17,407 bases of DNA, taken from positions 1 to 17,407 of the forward strand of contig JBOHPP010000207.1 of assembly GCA_050731755.1 (NCBI GenBank). Direction: 5' to 3'. This document shows positions 7,470 to 14,463 of this stretch, in pieces (within the stretch, counting starts at the first letter, position 1; the number at the start of each line of letters is the position of its first letter). The stretch comes from JBOHPP01 sp050731755. GTDB lineage: Bacteria > Methylomirabilota > Methylomirabilia > Rokubacteriales > CSP1-6. The notes under the pieces were generated by a model. That model did no database searches. It had not been told where the DNA came from and saw nothing but the letters and a program-made list of their open reading frames with translations. Made by a program: the position numbers and the translations under genes.

Positions 7470-8530
7470 CGCCGCCCTCCACCCCGGTCACCGTCGGGCG
7501 GGCCGCCAGCGCCGTGGCTCTCCGGGGCCGGCTCGCGCGCGTGTGGAGCGAGTGGCTGAACGTGCAGCTGGCGGCCGGCGTCGCCCTCGTCCTCGTCACC
7601 GCCGCCCTGGGGGCGATGGTGTCGTCGACGTACTACCTCCAGATCATGGTGCTCACCGCGCTCTATGCCGCCGTCGGCGTGGCCTGGGCGATCGCCGGCG
7701 GCCTGAGCGGCGTTCTCCTCCTCGGCTACATCAGCTTCTTCGGCGCGGGCGCCTACACCAACGGCATCCTCTACACGAAGCTCGGCGTCAGTCCGTGGCT
7801 GAACCTGTTCGCCGGGGCCGCCGTCGCGGCCGCCCTGGCCCTGTTCGTCGCCGGCATCACGCTCCGCTTCGGTCTCAACGAGGACTACTTCGCGATGTTC
7901 ACGGTCGCTCTCTCCCAGGTGCTGAAGCTGCTGCTGTTGAACTGGGAGTACGCCGGGCGCGCGACCGGGATCTACATCACGGTGGTGCGCGACGACGTCT
8001 GGAACATGGCGTTCGTCGACCGCAAGCCCTATCTCTACATCGCCCTCGGACTGCTCCTGGCGGTGCTGGCCGCGAGCTACGCGATCCAGCGGAGCCGGCT
8101 CGGCTACTTCCTGGCCGCCGTTCGCGAGAACGCTCAGGCGGCCGAGGCGCTCGGAATCAACGAGTCGCGGGTCAAGACTATCGCCATCGTCGCCAGCGGC
8201 ACCCTGGCCGGCGCCCTCGGCGCGTTCTGGGGCCAGTTCGCGACCTTCGTGGATCCCAAGCAGGCCTTCAGCCTGGCCAAGAACTTCGAGATGCTGCTCG
8301 GCCCGGTCCTCGGCGGGCGACTGAGCCTCATCGGTCCCGTGCTGGGGGCCGGCGTGATCAAGCCCCTCGAGGACCTCCTGCGCGGCTGGCTCGGCGGCGG
8401 CGCCGACGCCCTGTACCTCGTCCTCTATGGCGCCGCGCTCGTGGCCGGCTGCCTCCTGCTGCCCCGGGGAATCGCCGTGTACCTGGAAGCCGCTCACCGA
8501 CGGTGGGCGCGCGGTCGCTCTCCCGCGTGA
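7466..8530 (+). CDS. livM: Branched-chain amino acid-type ABC transporter permease LivM (operon B)
   Basis: This is the second permease subunit of operon B, 354 residues. It has a polar N-terminal extension of roughly 35 residues before the first membrane helix, and a short basic tail. The core follows LivM: WAIAGGLSGVLLLGYISFFGAGAYTNG, then ITLRFGLNEDYFAMFTVALSQ and the cytoplasmic loop AVRENAQAAEALGINESRVKTIAI, which contacts the ATPases. The usual H-A-A-F position is I-S-F-F here. The GTG start at 7466 lies in the GTGA overlap with livH. The end overlaps livG by another GTGA at 8527-8530. It is distinctly different from the operon A LivM, so the two operons look like paralogues of different subfamilies rather than a recent duplication. 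Confidence 0.92.
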   Translation: MTPPSTPVTVGRAASAVALRGRLARVWSEWLNVQLAAGVALVLVTAALGAMVSSTYYLQIMVLTALYAAVGVAWAIAGGLSGVLLLGYISFFGAGAYTNGILYTKLGVSPWLNLFAGAAVAAALALFVAGITLRFGLNEDYFAMFTVALSQVLKLLLLNWEYAGRATGIYITVVRDDVWNMAFVDRKPYLYIALGLLLAVLAASYAIQRSRLGYFLAAVRENAQAAEALGINESRVKTIAIVASGTLAGALGAFWGQFATFVDPKQAFSLAKNFEMLLGPVLGGRLSLIGPVLGAGVIKPLEDLLRGWLGGGADALYLVLYGAALVAGCLLLPRGIAVYLEAAHRRWARGRSPA

Positions 8531-9255
8531 GCCTGCTCGTCCTCGACGCCGTCACCAAGCGCTTCGGCGGCCTCACCGCGCTCGATCGCGTCTCGCTGCG
8601 CGTCGAGGCGGGCGAGATCGTCGGGATCATCGGCCCCAACGGCTCGGGCAAGACCACGCTCTTCGCGACGGTGTCCGGCTTCCTCACGCCGGAGGCGGGC
8701 CGCATCCTCTTCGAGGGCGTCTCCATCGCCGGCTTGCGGCCGTCGGTCACGAACGCTCGGGGGCTGGCCCGGACGTTCCAGATCGTCCAGCCGTTCGGCG
8801 GCCTCTCGGTGCTCGACAACGTGATGATCGGCGCGCTGCGCGGAGGGCGTGAGTCGCTCGACGGCGCGCGGGCCAGCGCGGGTGCGATCCTCGAGCTCGT
8901 CGGGCTCACGGCGCTGGGCGATCGGCTCGCCGCCGATCTCACCCTCGTCGAGCGCAAGCGCCTGGAGGTGGCGCGCGCCCTGGCCACCCGCCCGAAGCTC
9001 CTCCTCCTGGACGAGGTCATGGCCGGACTGCGCCCCACCGAGATCGAGGAATCGATCCGCCTGATCCGCCGCGTGCGCGATCAAGGCATCACCATCGTCC
9101 TCGTCGAGCACCTCATCCGGGCCGTCCTCGCCCTCTCCGAGCGGATGTACGTGCTCCACCACGGGAGCCTCATCGCGGAAGGCGCGCCGGGCGACGTGAT
9201 CCACCAGCCCCAGGTGATCAGCGCATACTTTGGAGCCGCGCCCGTCGATGCTTGA
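8527..9255 (+). CDS. livG: Branched-chain amino acid-type ABC transporter ATP-binding protein LivG (operon B)
   Basis: This is an ATPase subunit of 242 residues. Walker A is GPNGSGKTT at residues 36-44, the Q-loop is RTFQIVQPF, Walker B is KLLLLDEV followed by the D-loop MAGLRPTE, and the H-loop His lies in LVEHLI. The signature region reads LTLVERKRLEVA at about 138-149 instead of LSGGQ. This substitution is common in a well-populated LivG branch and does not by itself mean inactivity. In an ABC dimer only one of the two sites would then be canonical. The GTG start at 8527 is in the GTGA overlap with livM; an open frame further upstream is a shadow of livM. The 3' end overlaps livF by 8 bp. 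Confidence 0.92.
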   Translation: MSLLVLDAVTKRFGGLTALDRVSLRVEAGEIVGIIGPNGSGKTTLFATVSGFLTPEAGRILFEGVSIAGLRPSVTNARGLARTFQIVQPFGGLSVLDNVMIGALRGGRESLDGARASAGAILELVGLTALGDRLAADLTLVERKRLEVARALATRPKLLLLDEVMAGLRPTEIEESIRLIRRVRDQGITIVLVEHLIRAVLALSERMYVLHHGSLIAEGAPGDVIHQPQVISAYFGAAPVDA

Positions 9256-9961
9256 GGTCCGGGAGCTTCGGGTGCGGTACGGTGAGGTCACCGCGGTGTG
9301 GGACGTCTCGCTCGACGTGCGTCAGGGCGAGCTGGTCGCGGTGGTCGGCCCGAACGGCGCCGGCAAGACGTCGCTGCTCAACGCCCTCTCGGGCCTCGTC
9401 CCGGTCGCCGCCGGCGCCGTGCGCTTCCTGGGCCACGACATCACGGCGTACCCGGCGCACCGCCGCGCGGCGCTCGGCCTCACGCAGTGTCCGGAGGGCC
9501 GGCAACTCTTCCCCGAGATGACCGTCGAAGAGAACTTGAAGATGGGCGCCTACGGCTGCCCGGAGCGTGGCGGGCTGACGGCACGTCTCGACCACGTCTA
9601 CACCATGTTCCCGAAGCTCCGGGAACGGCGCCAGCAGATCGCCAGCACGCTGTCGGGTGGCGAGCAGCAGATGACCGCCCTCGGTCGGGCCGTGATGGCG
9701 GCGCCGCGGCTGCTCCTCCTCGACGAGCCGTCGCTCGGGCTGGCGCCGATCGTGGTCGAGGAGATGTTCCGGTACATCCGCGAGATCCACGCCGCGGGCT
9801 CGACGGTCCTCATCGTGGAGCAGAACGTGCTCCAGACGCTCCAACTCGCCGATCGCGGCTATGTGCTGGAGAGCGGGCGTCTGGCCCTCACGGGTGGCGG
9901 CCGCGCGCTGCTCCGCGACGAGCACATGCGGCGCGCCTACCTCGGTCTCGGCCCGGCCTGA
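9248..9961 (+). CDS. livF: Branched-chain amino acid-type ABC transporter ATP-binding protein LivF (operon B)
   Basis: This is the second ATPase subunit, 237 residues from the ATG at 9248. Walker A is GPNGAGKTS at 34-42. The LivF-typical segment C-P-E-G-R-Q-L-F-P-E-M-T-V-E-E-N-L follows, with Cys where Val is common. The signature is LSGGE followed by QQM at 135-142, Walker B is RLLLLDEP, the D-loop is SLGLAP, and the H-loop position holds Gln-containing IVEQNV, which is normal in LivF. An in-frame TTG at 9230 would give a slightly longer form, but the ATG gives the family-standard MLEVRELRVRYG start. It is the last gene of operon B and ends 18 bp from the end of the convergent regulator gene. 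I see no intrinsic terminator in that gap. Confidence 0.93.
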   Translation: MLEVRELRVRYGEVTAVWDVSLDVRQGELVAVVGPNGAGKTSLLNALSGLVPVAAGAVRFLGHDITAYPAHRRAALGLTQCPEGRQLFPEMTVEENLKMGAYGCPERGGLTARLDHVYTMFPKLRERRQQIASTLSGGEQQMTALGRAVMAAPRLLLLDEPSLGLAPIVVEEMFRYIREIHAAGSTVLIVEQNVLQTLQLADRGYVLESGRLALTGGGRALLRDEHMRRAYLGLGPA

Positions 9962-9979
9962 GCCTCGTGGTCGCGGCGA

Positions 9980-11572
9980 CTACGGCGGAGACCTGAAGCG
10001 CCCCCAGTCGATACTCAGCCGCCGCATGCGGGCGCGGAGTGTGTGGGGGTTCACCTTCAGCAGGCGGGCCGCGCCGTGCGGTCCCTCGACGCGTCCGAGC
10101 GTGGCGGACAGCGCCGCTTCGATGTGCCGACGAATGGCGGCGTCGAGTGGCGCGACGCCGGCGGTCGCGCCGGCGATGGGAGCCTCGGGCGCGGTGGCCG
10201 CCGGCGCCGGCGGAGAAGGGGCCGGCGCGATACCGAGGGCCTTGGCCACCTCGAGGCGTCGACCGTCTCCGAGAATCACGGCGCGATCGATCACGGCGGC
10301 CAGCTCACGGACGTTCCCCGGCCACGCGTAGGAGACGAGCGCCGCCATGTCGGGCGCCGATGGCACCTGCACCGGCAGCCCGAAGCGGACCGCCGCCCGT
10401 TCGGCGAAGTGGCGCGCGAGCGCGGGGATGTCCTCCCGCCGCTCGCGCAGGGGCGGGAGCAGAATGGGAAACACCGCGATCCGATACCAGAGGTCCTCGC
10501 GGAACCGACCTTCGCGCACCATCGCCGTCAGATCCCGATGGGTGGCGGTCACGATCCGGGTGTCGACCTTGATGGGCTGCTGCCCGCCGATTCGCTCCAG
10601 GTAGCCGTCCTGCAGGACTCGGAGGAGGCGCACCTGGGCGGCCGGCGGCAGGTCGCCGATCTCGTCCAGGAGCAGCGTCCCGCCGTCGGCGCGCTCGAAC
10701 CACCCCTTGCGCGTGTCGACCGCGCCGGTGAAGCTCCCGCGCTCGTGCCCGAAGAGCTGCGAGTCGATCAGATCCGGCAGGATGGCGCCGCAGTTCACGC
10801 GGATGAACGGACCGTGGGCTCGTGGCGATCGGGTGTGGATCGCCCGCGCGATCACTTCCTTGCCGGCACCCGTCTCGCCAAGGATCAGGACCGGCACGTC
10901 CGACTTCGCGACCAGCTCGACGCGCTCCATCACCGGGCGCAGGCCGGTGTCGGCGCCCGCGATCGTCTCGGCGACCTGCGTGCGCCCCAGCCGCGTGAGC
11001 AGCGACTGCTTCTCGGCCTCGGCGGCCTCGCGCAGCGCCTGGAGCTCGCGGAGGCGCTGGTGGTTCTCCAACGCAACCGAGAACGGGTCGAGGAGCGCCT
11101 CGACCACCGCGACGTGCCGCGTCTCGAACCGCTGGCCGGGGCGCGCTAGCACCACCAGGACGCCCTGAGGACCCTGGCGGGTCGCGAGGGGGCCCACGAT
11201 CGCCTCGGCGCTCGTCCCCTTGGGGATGCAGAGCACCCACTCGTCGTCCGGCGAGGCGCCCCCGCGACGATGGCCGACGTCGCCGCGCCGGCACCAGGCC
11301 AAGAGCCGGGTGACCTGGGCCGGCGAGTAGTCCGTCACGCCGGTGTCGAACGTGGCCGCTCGTCCCGCCCCGCCGATCGCCACGGTATCGAGTCGAGACC
11401 GGTTGACGTCGAATTCACGGACGAGCACCGCGGCGATCGGCATCCGGTCGGCGAGCATCTGCGCGATCGTCGTCGCCGACTCGTGGATCTCGATGTGGCG
11501 ACACGCCTCCTGCCAGACGGCGAGCAGCAGGTCGCGGAAGGGTTCGAGGACCACGGCCCCGTACCATAGCAC
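9980..11572 (-). CDS. Sigma-54-dependent transcriptional activator (GAF / AAA+ / Fis-HTH)
   Basis: This is a bacterial enhancer-binding protein that uses ATP to open promoters bound by sigma-54 RNA polymerase. The product is 530 residues. Residues about 20-175 form a GAF-like sensor region (FhlA/NorR-type layout), followed by a probable linker helix at about 171-195. The AAA+ domain spans about 200-430. It has Walker A GETGAGKE at 232-239, the sigma-54 contact loop GSFTGA at 279-284 (Ser variant of GAFTGA), Walker B LLLDEIGD at about 300-307 and the LRERREDIPALARHF segment. After a Pro/Ala-rich linker, a Fis-type helix-turn-helix lies at about 480-525 (GAARLLKVNPHTLRARMRRL). The start is GTG at 11572, with GTG at 11554 as an alternative. 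It is divergent from the sulfate importer operon, which has a sigma-54 promoter, so it probably regulates that operon. The effector is unknown. Confidence 0.92.
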   Translation of the reverse strand: MLWYGAVVLEPFRDLLLAVWQEACRHIEIHESATTIAQMLADRMPIAAVLVREFDVNRSRLDTVAIGGAGRAATFDTGVTDYSPAQVTRLLAWCRRGDVGHRRGGASPDDEWVLCIPKGTSAEAIVGPLATRQGPQGVLVVLARPGQRFETRHVAVVEALLDPFSVALENHQRLRELQALREAAEAEKQSLLTRLGRTQVAETIAGADTGLRPVMERVELVAKSDVPVLILGETGAGKEVIARAIHTRSPRAHGPFIRVNCGAILPDLIDSQLFGHERGSFTGAVDTRKGWFERADGGTLLLDEIGDLPPAAQVRLLRVLQDGYLERIGGQQPIKVDTRIVTATHRDLTAMVREGRFREDLWYRIAVFPILLPPLRERREDIPALARHFAERAAVRFGLPVQVPSAPDMAALVSYAWPGNVRELAAVIDRAVILGDGRRLEVAKALGIAPAPSPPAPAATAPEAPIAGATAGVAPLDAAIRRHIEAALSATLGRVEGPHGAARLLKVNPHTLRARMRRLSIDWGRFRSPP

Positions 11573-11584
11573 GGGCGACTGCCA

Positions 11585-11624
11585 CTATTTCATAGGTCTT
11601 CCGTCATATATGCTGGAATCGGAA
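11585..11624. promoter_or_regulatory. Candidate activator-binding region (short dyads) in the divergent intergenic
   Basis: Several short inverted repeats lie in an AT-richer patch. These are CTAT-TTC-ATAG (11585-11595), the palindrome CATATATG (11605-11612), and TTCCG (11599-11603) facing CGGAA (11620-11624). They sit about 45-85 bp upstream of the -24 element, a workable though short distance for an enhancer-binding protein. Which, if any, is bound is not decidable from sequence. Confidence 0.3.
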
Positions 11625-11642
11625 AGCTGCCGCGAATAAATC

Positions 11643-11648
11643 ATTGTA
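11643..11648 (-). promoter_or_regulatory. Candidate -10 element for the divergent regulator gene
   Basis: On the minus strand this reads TACAAT, one mismatch from the sigma-70 -10 consensus. It would start transcription near 11636, about 64 nt before the regulator GTG at 11572. No convincing -35 hexamer is seen at the expected distance, so this is a weak call. Confidence 0.25.
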
Positions 11649-11667
11649 GAACAACACGTTAGACGAC

Positions 11668-11683
11668 TGGCACGACTCTCGCT
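11668..11683 (+). promoter_or_regulatory. Sigma-54 (-24/-12) promoter of the sulfate importer operon
   Basis: The stretch reads TGGCACG (11668-11674), four bases, then TCGCT (11679-11683). The known consensus is TGGCACG-N4-TTGCW, so 11 of 12 defined positions match. The essential GG (11669-11670) and GC (11681-11682) have the exact 12-bp register. It points at sbp and lies beside a divergent sigma-54 activator gene. The predicted start site near 11694 is only about 4 nt before the sbp ATG. Confidence 0.7.
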
Positions 11684-11697
11684 TTAGCAGCGCCGCG

Positions 11698-12705
11698 ATG
11701 GCTGGCCTGCAGTTACTCGTCCTGGCGGCGGCGGTGAGCCTCTTGCTCCCGACGTTCGCCCTGGCTCAGGCCGAGATCCTGAACGTCTCGTACGACCCGA
11801 CGCGCGAGCTCTACCGCGACTACAACCAGGCCTTCGCCCGATTCTGGAAGCAGAAGACCGGCCTCACCATCACGGTCCAGCAGTCCCACGGCGGCTCGAG
11901 CAAGCAGGCCCGATCGGTCATCGACGGCCTGAACGCCGACGTCGTCACGCTGGCGCTCGCCTACGACATCGACGCGATCGCCGAGAAGGCGGGGCTGCTG
12001 CCGGCGGACTGGCAGTCGCGCCTGCCCCACAACGCCTCGCCCTATACCTCCACGATCGTGTTCCTCGTGCGCAAGGGCAATCCGAAGGGGATCCGCGACT
12101 GGGACGACCTGGTCAGGCCCGGCGTCTCCGTCATCACGCCCAACCCCAAGACCTCGGGCGGCGCCCGCTGGAACTATGTCGCGGCGTGGGGCCATGCGTT
12201 GCGGAAGCCGCAGGGCAGCGAGGCCAAGGCCAGCGAGTTCGTCGCCGCGCTCTACCGCAACGTCCCCGTGCTCGACTCCGGCGCCCGCGGCTCCACGACC
12301 ACGTTCGTGCAGCGCGGCCTCGGCGACGTGCTGATCTCCTGGGAGAACGAGGCCTTCCTCGCGGTGAAGGAATTCGGCGCCGACAAGCTCGAGATCGTCG
12401 TGCCCCCCGCGAGCGTCCTGGCCGAGCCGCCGGTCGCGGTCGTCGACAAGGTCGTCGAGCGGCGCGGCTCGCGGAAGATCGCCGAGGCTTACCTCGAGTA
12501 CCTCTACTCGCCCGAGGGGCAGGACATCGTCGGCAAGCACTTCTACCGGCCGCGGCTCGCCGAGGCGGCGAAGAAGTACGAGCGCCGGTTCCCCAGGCTC
12601 GCGCTGTTCACGATCGACGAGGTGGTGGGCGGATGGCCCAAGGCCCAGAAGGCCCACTTCGACGACGGCGGGATCTTCGACCAGATCTACAAGCCCTCGC
12701 GATGA
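11698..12705 (+). CDS. sbp: Sulfate ABC transporter substrate-binding protein
   Basis: This is the periplasmic sulfate-binding (possibly also thiosulfate-binding) protein feeding CysT/CysW/CysA. The product is 335 residues. Family landmarks are SYDPTRELY at 31-39, QSHGGSSKQA near 62-71, NPKTSGGARWNY at 149-160 and VLDSGARGSTTTFVQRG around 191-207. The C-terminal LFTIDEVVGGWPKAQKAHF is also present. These are very close to the Escherichia coli Sbp pattern as I remember it. The signal peptide is residues 1-23, ending A-L-A before Gln24. It is unusual in having no Arg or Lys before the hydrophobic core. The ATG at 11698 is the first possible start after an in-frame TAG at 11647; no Shine-Dalgarno is visible and the predicted transcription start is about 4 nt upstream. 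Confidence 0.95.
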   Translation: MAGLQLLVLAAAVSLLLPTFALAQAEILNVSYDPTRELYRDYNQAFARFWKQKTGLTITVQQSHGGSSKQARSVIDGLNADVVTLALAYDIDAIAEKAGLLPADWQSRLPHNASPYTSTIVFLVRKGNPKGIRDWDDLVRPGVSVITPNPKTSGGARWNYVAAWGHALRKPQGSEAKASEFVAALYRNVPVLDSGARGSTTTFVQRGLGDVLISWENEAFLAVKEFGADKLEIVVPPASVLAEPPVAVVDKVVERRGSRKIAEAYLEYLYSPEGQDIVGKHFYRPRLAEAAKKYERRFPRLALFTIDEVVGGWPKAQKAHFDDGGIFDQIYKPSR

Positions 12706-12724
12706 CGGACCACGGACGCCGCCG

Positions 12725-13564
12725 ATGAGGATCGCGGTCAAGCGCTACAGCGTCCTGCCCGGCTTTGGCCTCACGCTCGGGTGCGCGCTCCTCTACCTCA
12801 GCCTGATCGTGCTGATCCCGCTGTCGGGGCTCTTCTTCAAGACCGCGACCCTCACCTGGGCGCAGTTCTGGAGCACCGTCACTAACGAGCGCGTGCTGGC
12901 CTCCTACCGGCTGACGTTCGGCGCCTCGCTGGCCGCGGCGGCGGTCAACGTCGTCTTCGGTTTCGTCGTCGCCTGGACGCTCGTCCGATACGAGTTCCCC
13001 GGCAAGCGGGTGGTGGACGCGCTCGTCGACCTGCCCTTCGCGCTGCCCACCGCCGTGTCGGGGATTGCCTTGACGACGATCTATGCGAGCAACGGCTGGA
13101 TCGGCCGCTACCTCGAGCCGCTCGGCCTCAAGACGGCGTTCTCACCGACGGGCGTGGCCATCGCGCTCACCTTCATCGGCTTGCCGTTCGTGGTCCGGAC
13201 GCTGCAGCCGGCCCTGGAGGACCTCGAGTCGGAGGTCGAGGAGGCCGCCGCCAGCCTGGGCGCCACCCGGGGCCAGACGTTTCGGCGCGTCATCGTCCCG
13301 TCGGTCCTGCCCGCCCTGATCACGGGCGGCAGCCTGGCCTTCGCCCGGGCGCTCGGCGAGTACGGGTCGGTCGTGTTCATCTCGGGCAACATGCCCATGA
13401 AGACCGAGATCACGTCGCTCCTGATCGTCACCAAGCTCGAGCAGTACGACTACGCCGGCGCGACGGCGATCGCGGTGGCCATGCTCGTCGTCTCGTTCGC
13501 CGTCCTCCTGACGATCAACGGGGTGCAGTGGTGGAGCGGCCGCCGCTACCGGGAGGCGGTCTGA
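12725..13564 (+). CDS. cysT: Sulfate ABC transporter permease CysT (CysU)
   Basis: This is an inner-membrane permease subunit of the sulfate/thiosulfate importer, which pairs with CysW. The product is 279 residues with about six membrane helices. The CysT-typical N-terminus SVLPGFGLTLGCALLYLSLI is followed by WTLVRYEFPGKRVVDALVDLPFALPTAVSGIAL. The EAA coupling loop is EEAAASLGATRGQTFRRVIVP, and the later SLAFARALGEYGSVVFISGN is characteristic of the sulfate family. The ATG at 12725 is 19 bp after the sbp stop. It is followed by cysW with a 1-bp gap. All expected parts are present and no lesion is seen. Confidence 0.95.
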   Translation: MRIAVKRYSVLPGFGLTLGCALLYLSLIVLIPLSGLFFKTATLTWAQFWSTVTNERVLASYRLTFGASLAAAAVNVVFGFVVAWTLVRYEFPGKRVVDALVDLPFALPTAVSGIALTTIYASNGWIGRYLEPLGLKTAFSPTGVAIALTFIGLPFVVRTLQPALEDLESEVEEAAASLGATRGQTFRRVIVPSVLPALITGGSLAFARALGEYGSVVFISGNMPMKTEITSLLIVTKLEQYDYAGATAIAVAMLVVSFAVLLTINGVQWWSGRRYREAV

Positions 13565-13565
13565 G

Positions 13566-14462
13566 GTGGCCGCCGTGAGCGAGCGCATCGCCCGAGGCGC
13601 CGTAGCCCGGCCTCCCGTGACCGAGCCAACGTGGCTGACGGGGCTCCTGATCGCCGTGTCGATCGGCTTCCTGGCGGCGTTTCTCTTCGTCCCGCTGGTG
13701 GCGGTCTTCGCCGAGGCGCTGAGGAAAGGGTTCGCGGCCTACGTCGACGGCCTCCGCGATCCGGCGGCGCTGGAGGCCATCACCCTCACCCTGGTGACCG
13801 CCGCGATCGCCGTGCCGCTGAACCTGGTCTTCGGCGTGGCGGCGGCGTGGGCTCTCGCCAAGTTCCAGTTCCCGGGCCGGAGCTTCCTGGTCACGCTCAT
13901 CGAGCTGCCCTTCGCCGTCTCACCGGTGATCTCGGGCCTGGTGTGGGTCCTGCTCTTCGGGCTGCAGGGATGGCTGGGGCCGTGGCTGGCCGCTCACGAC
14001 ATCAAGATCATCTTCGCCGTGCCGGGCATCGTGCTGGCCACCGTGTTCGTGACCCTTCCGTTCGTCGCGCGCCAGCTGCTCCCCCTCATGCGCCAGCAGG
14101 GCACCGAGGAAGAACAGGCCGCGCTCGTCCTCGGCGCGAGCGGCGGGCAGACCTTCTGGCGGGTCACGCTCCCGAACGTGAAGTGGGCGCTGCTGTACGG
14201 CGTCATCCTCTCCAACGCGCGCGCGATGGGCGAGTTCGGCGCCGTGTCGGTGGTGTCGGGACACATCCGGGGCCAGACGACCACGATGCCGCTGCACGTG
14301 GAGATCCTCTACAACGAGTACAACTTCGTCGGCGCGTTCGCCGTGGCCTCCCTGCTGGCCCTGCTCGCGCTGGCGACCCTGGCGCTCAAGACGTTCGTCG
14401 AGTGGAAGAGCCGCGGACCGGCGGCCGATGGGCTGGTGCTGCGCCTCGTGGAGGACCGCTGA
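13566..14462 (+). CDS. cysW: Sulfate ABC transporter permease CysW
   Basis: This is the second inner-membrane permease subunit, 298 residues from GTG 13566; GTG 13575 is an equally possible start, nine bases downstream. After a polar N-terminus of about 24 residues come roughly six membrane segments. CysW landmarks are WALAKFQFPGRSFLVTLIELPFAVSPVISGLVWVLLFG, the EAA loop around EEEQAALVLGASGGQTFWRVTLP, and SNARAMGEFGAVSVVSGHIRGQTTTMPLHVEILYNEYN, the latter almost diagnostic of CysW. The gene starts one base after the cysT stop and ends one base before the cysA GTG, showing tight operon packing. Confidence 0.95.
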   Translation: MAAVSERIARGAVARPPVTEPTWLTGLLIAVSIGFLAAFLFVPLVAVFAEALRKGFAAYVDGLRDPAALEAITLTLVTAAIAVPLNLVFGVAAAWALAKFQFPGRSFLVTLIELPFAVSPVISGLVWVLLFGLQGWLGPWLAAHDIKIIFAVPGIVLATVFVTLPFVARQLLPLMRQQGTEEEQAALVLGASGGQTFWRVTLPNVKWALLYGVILSNARAMGEFGAVSVVSGHIRGQTTTMPLHVEILYNEYNFVGAFAVASLLALLALATLALKTFVEWKSRGPAADGLVLRLVEDR

Positions 14463-14463
14463 C

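Noticed and set aside
7543..8526. Long open frame leading into livG of operon B
   Set aside because: It is an alternate-frame shadow of livM: its translation is Arg/Pro/Gly-rich with no family motifs, and the true livG starts at the GTGA at 8527.
8938..8975. Missing LSGGQ in the operon B LivG as a sign of an inactive ATPase
   Set aside because: LTL-x-E/Q-R-(K/R)-R-L-E-V/I-A is a known normal variant in many LivG proteins, and Walker A, Walker B and the H-loop are intact.
10043..11149. Long plus-strand open frame opposite the sigma-54 activator
   Set aside because: The antisense frame is Arg/Asp/Gly-rich, as expected from GC-rich codon usage. The minus-strand protein has full AAA+ and HTH motifs, so this is a shadow.
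11566..11584. Second sigma-54-like site on the minus strand before the regulator (TGGCAGT...GTGC)
   Set aside because: The GG-to-GC distance is 13 rather than 12 bp, and the -12 element would overlap the GTG start codon.
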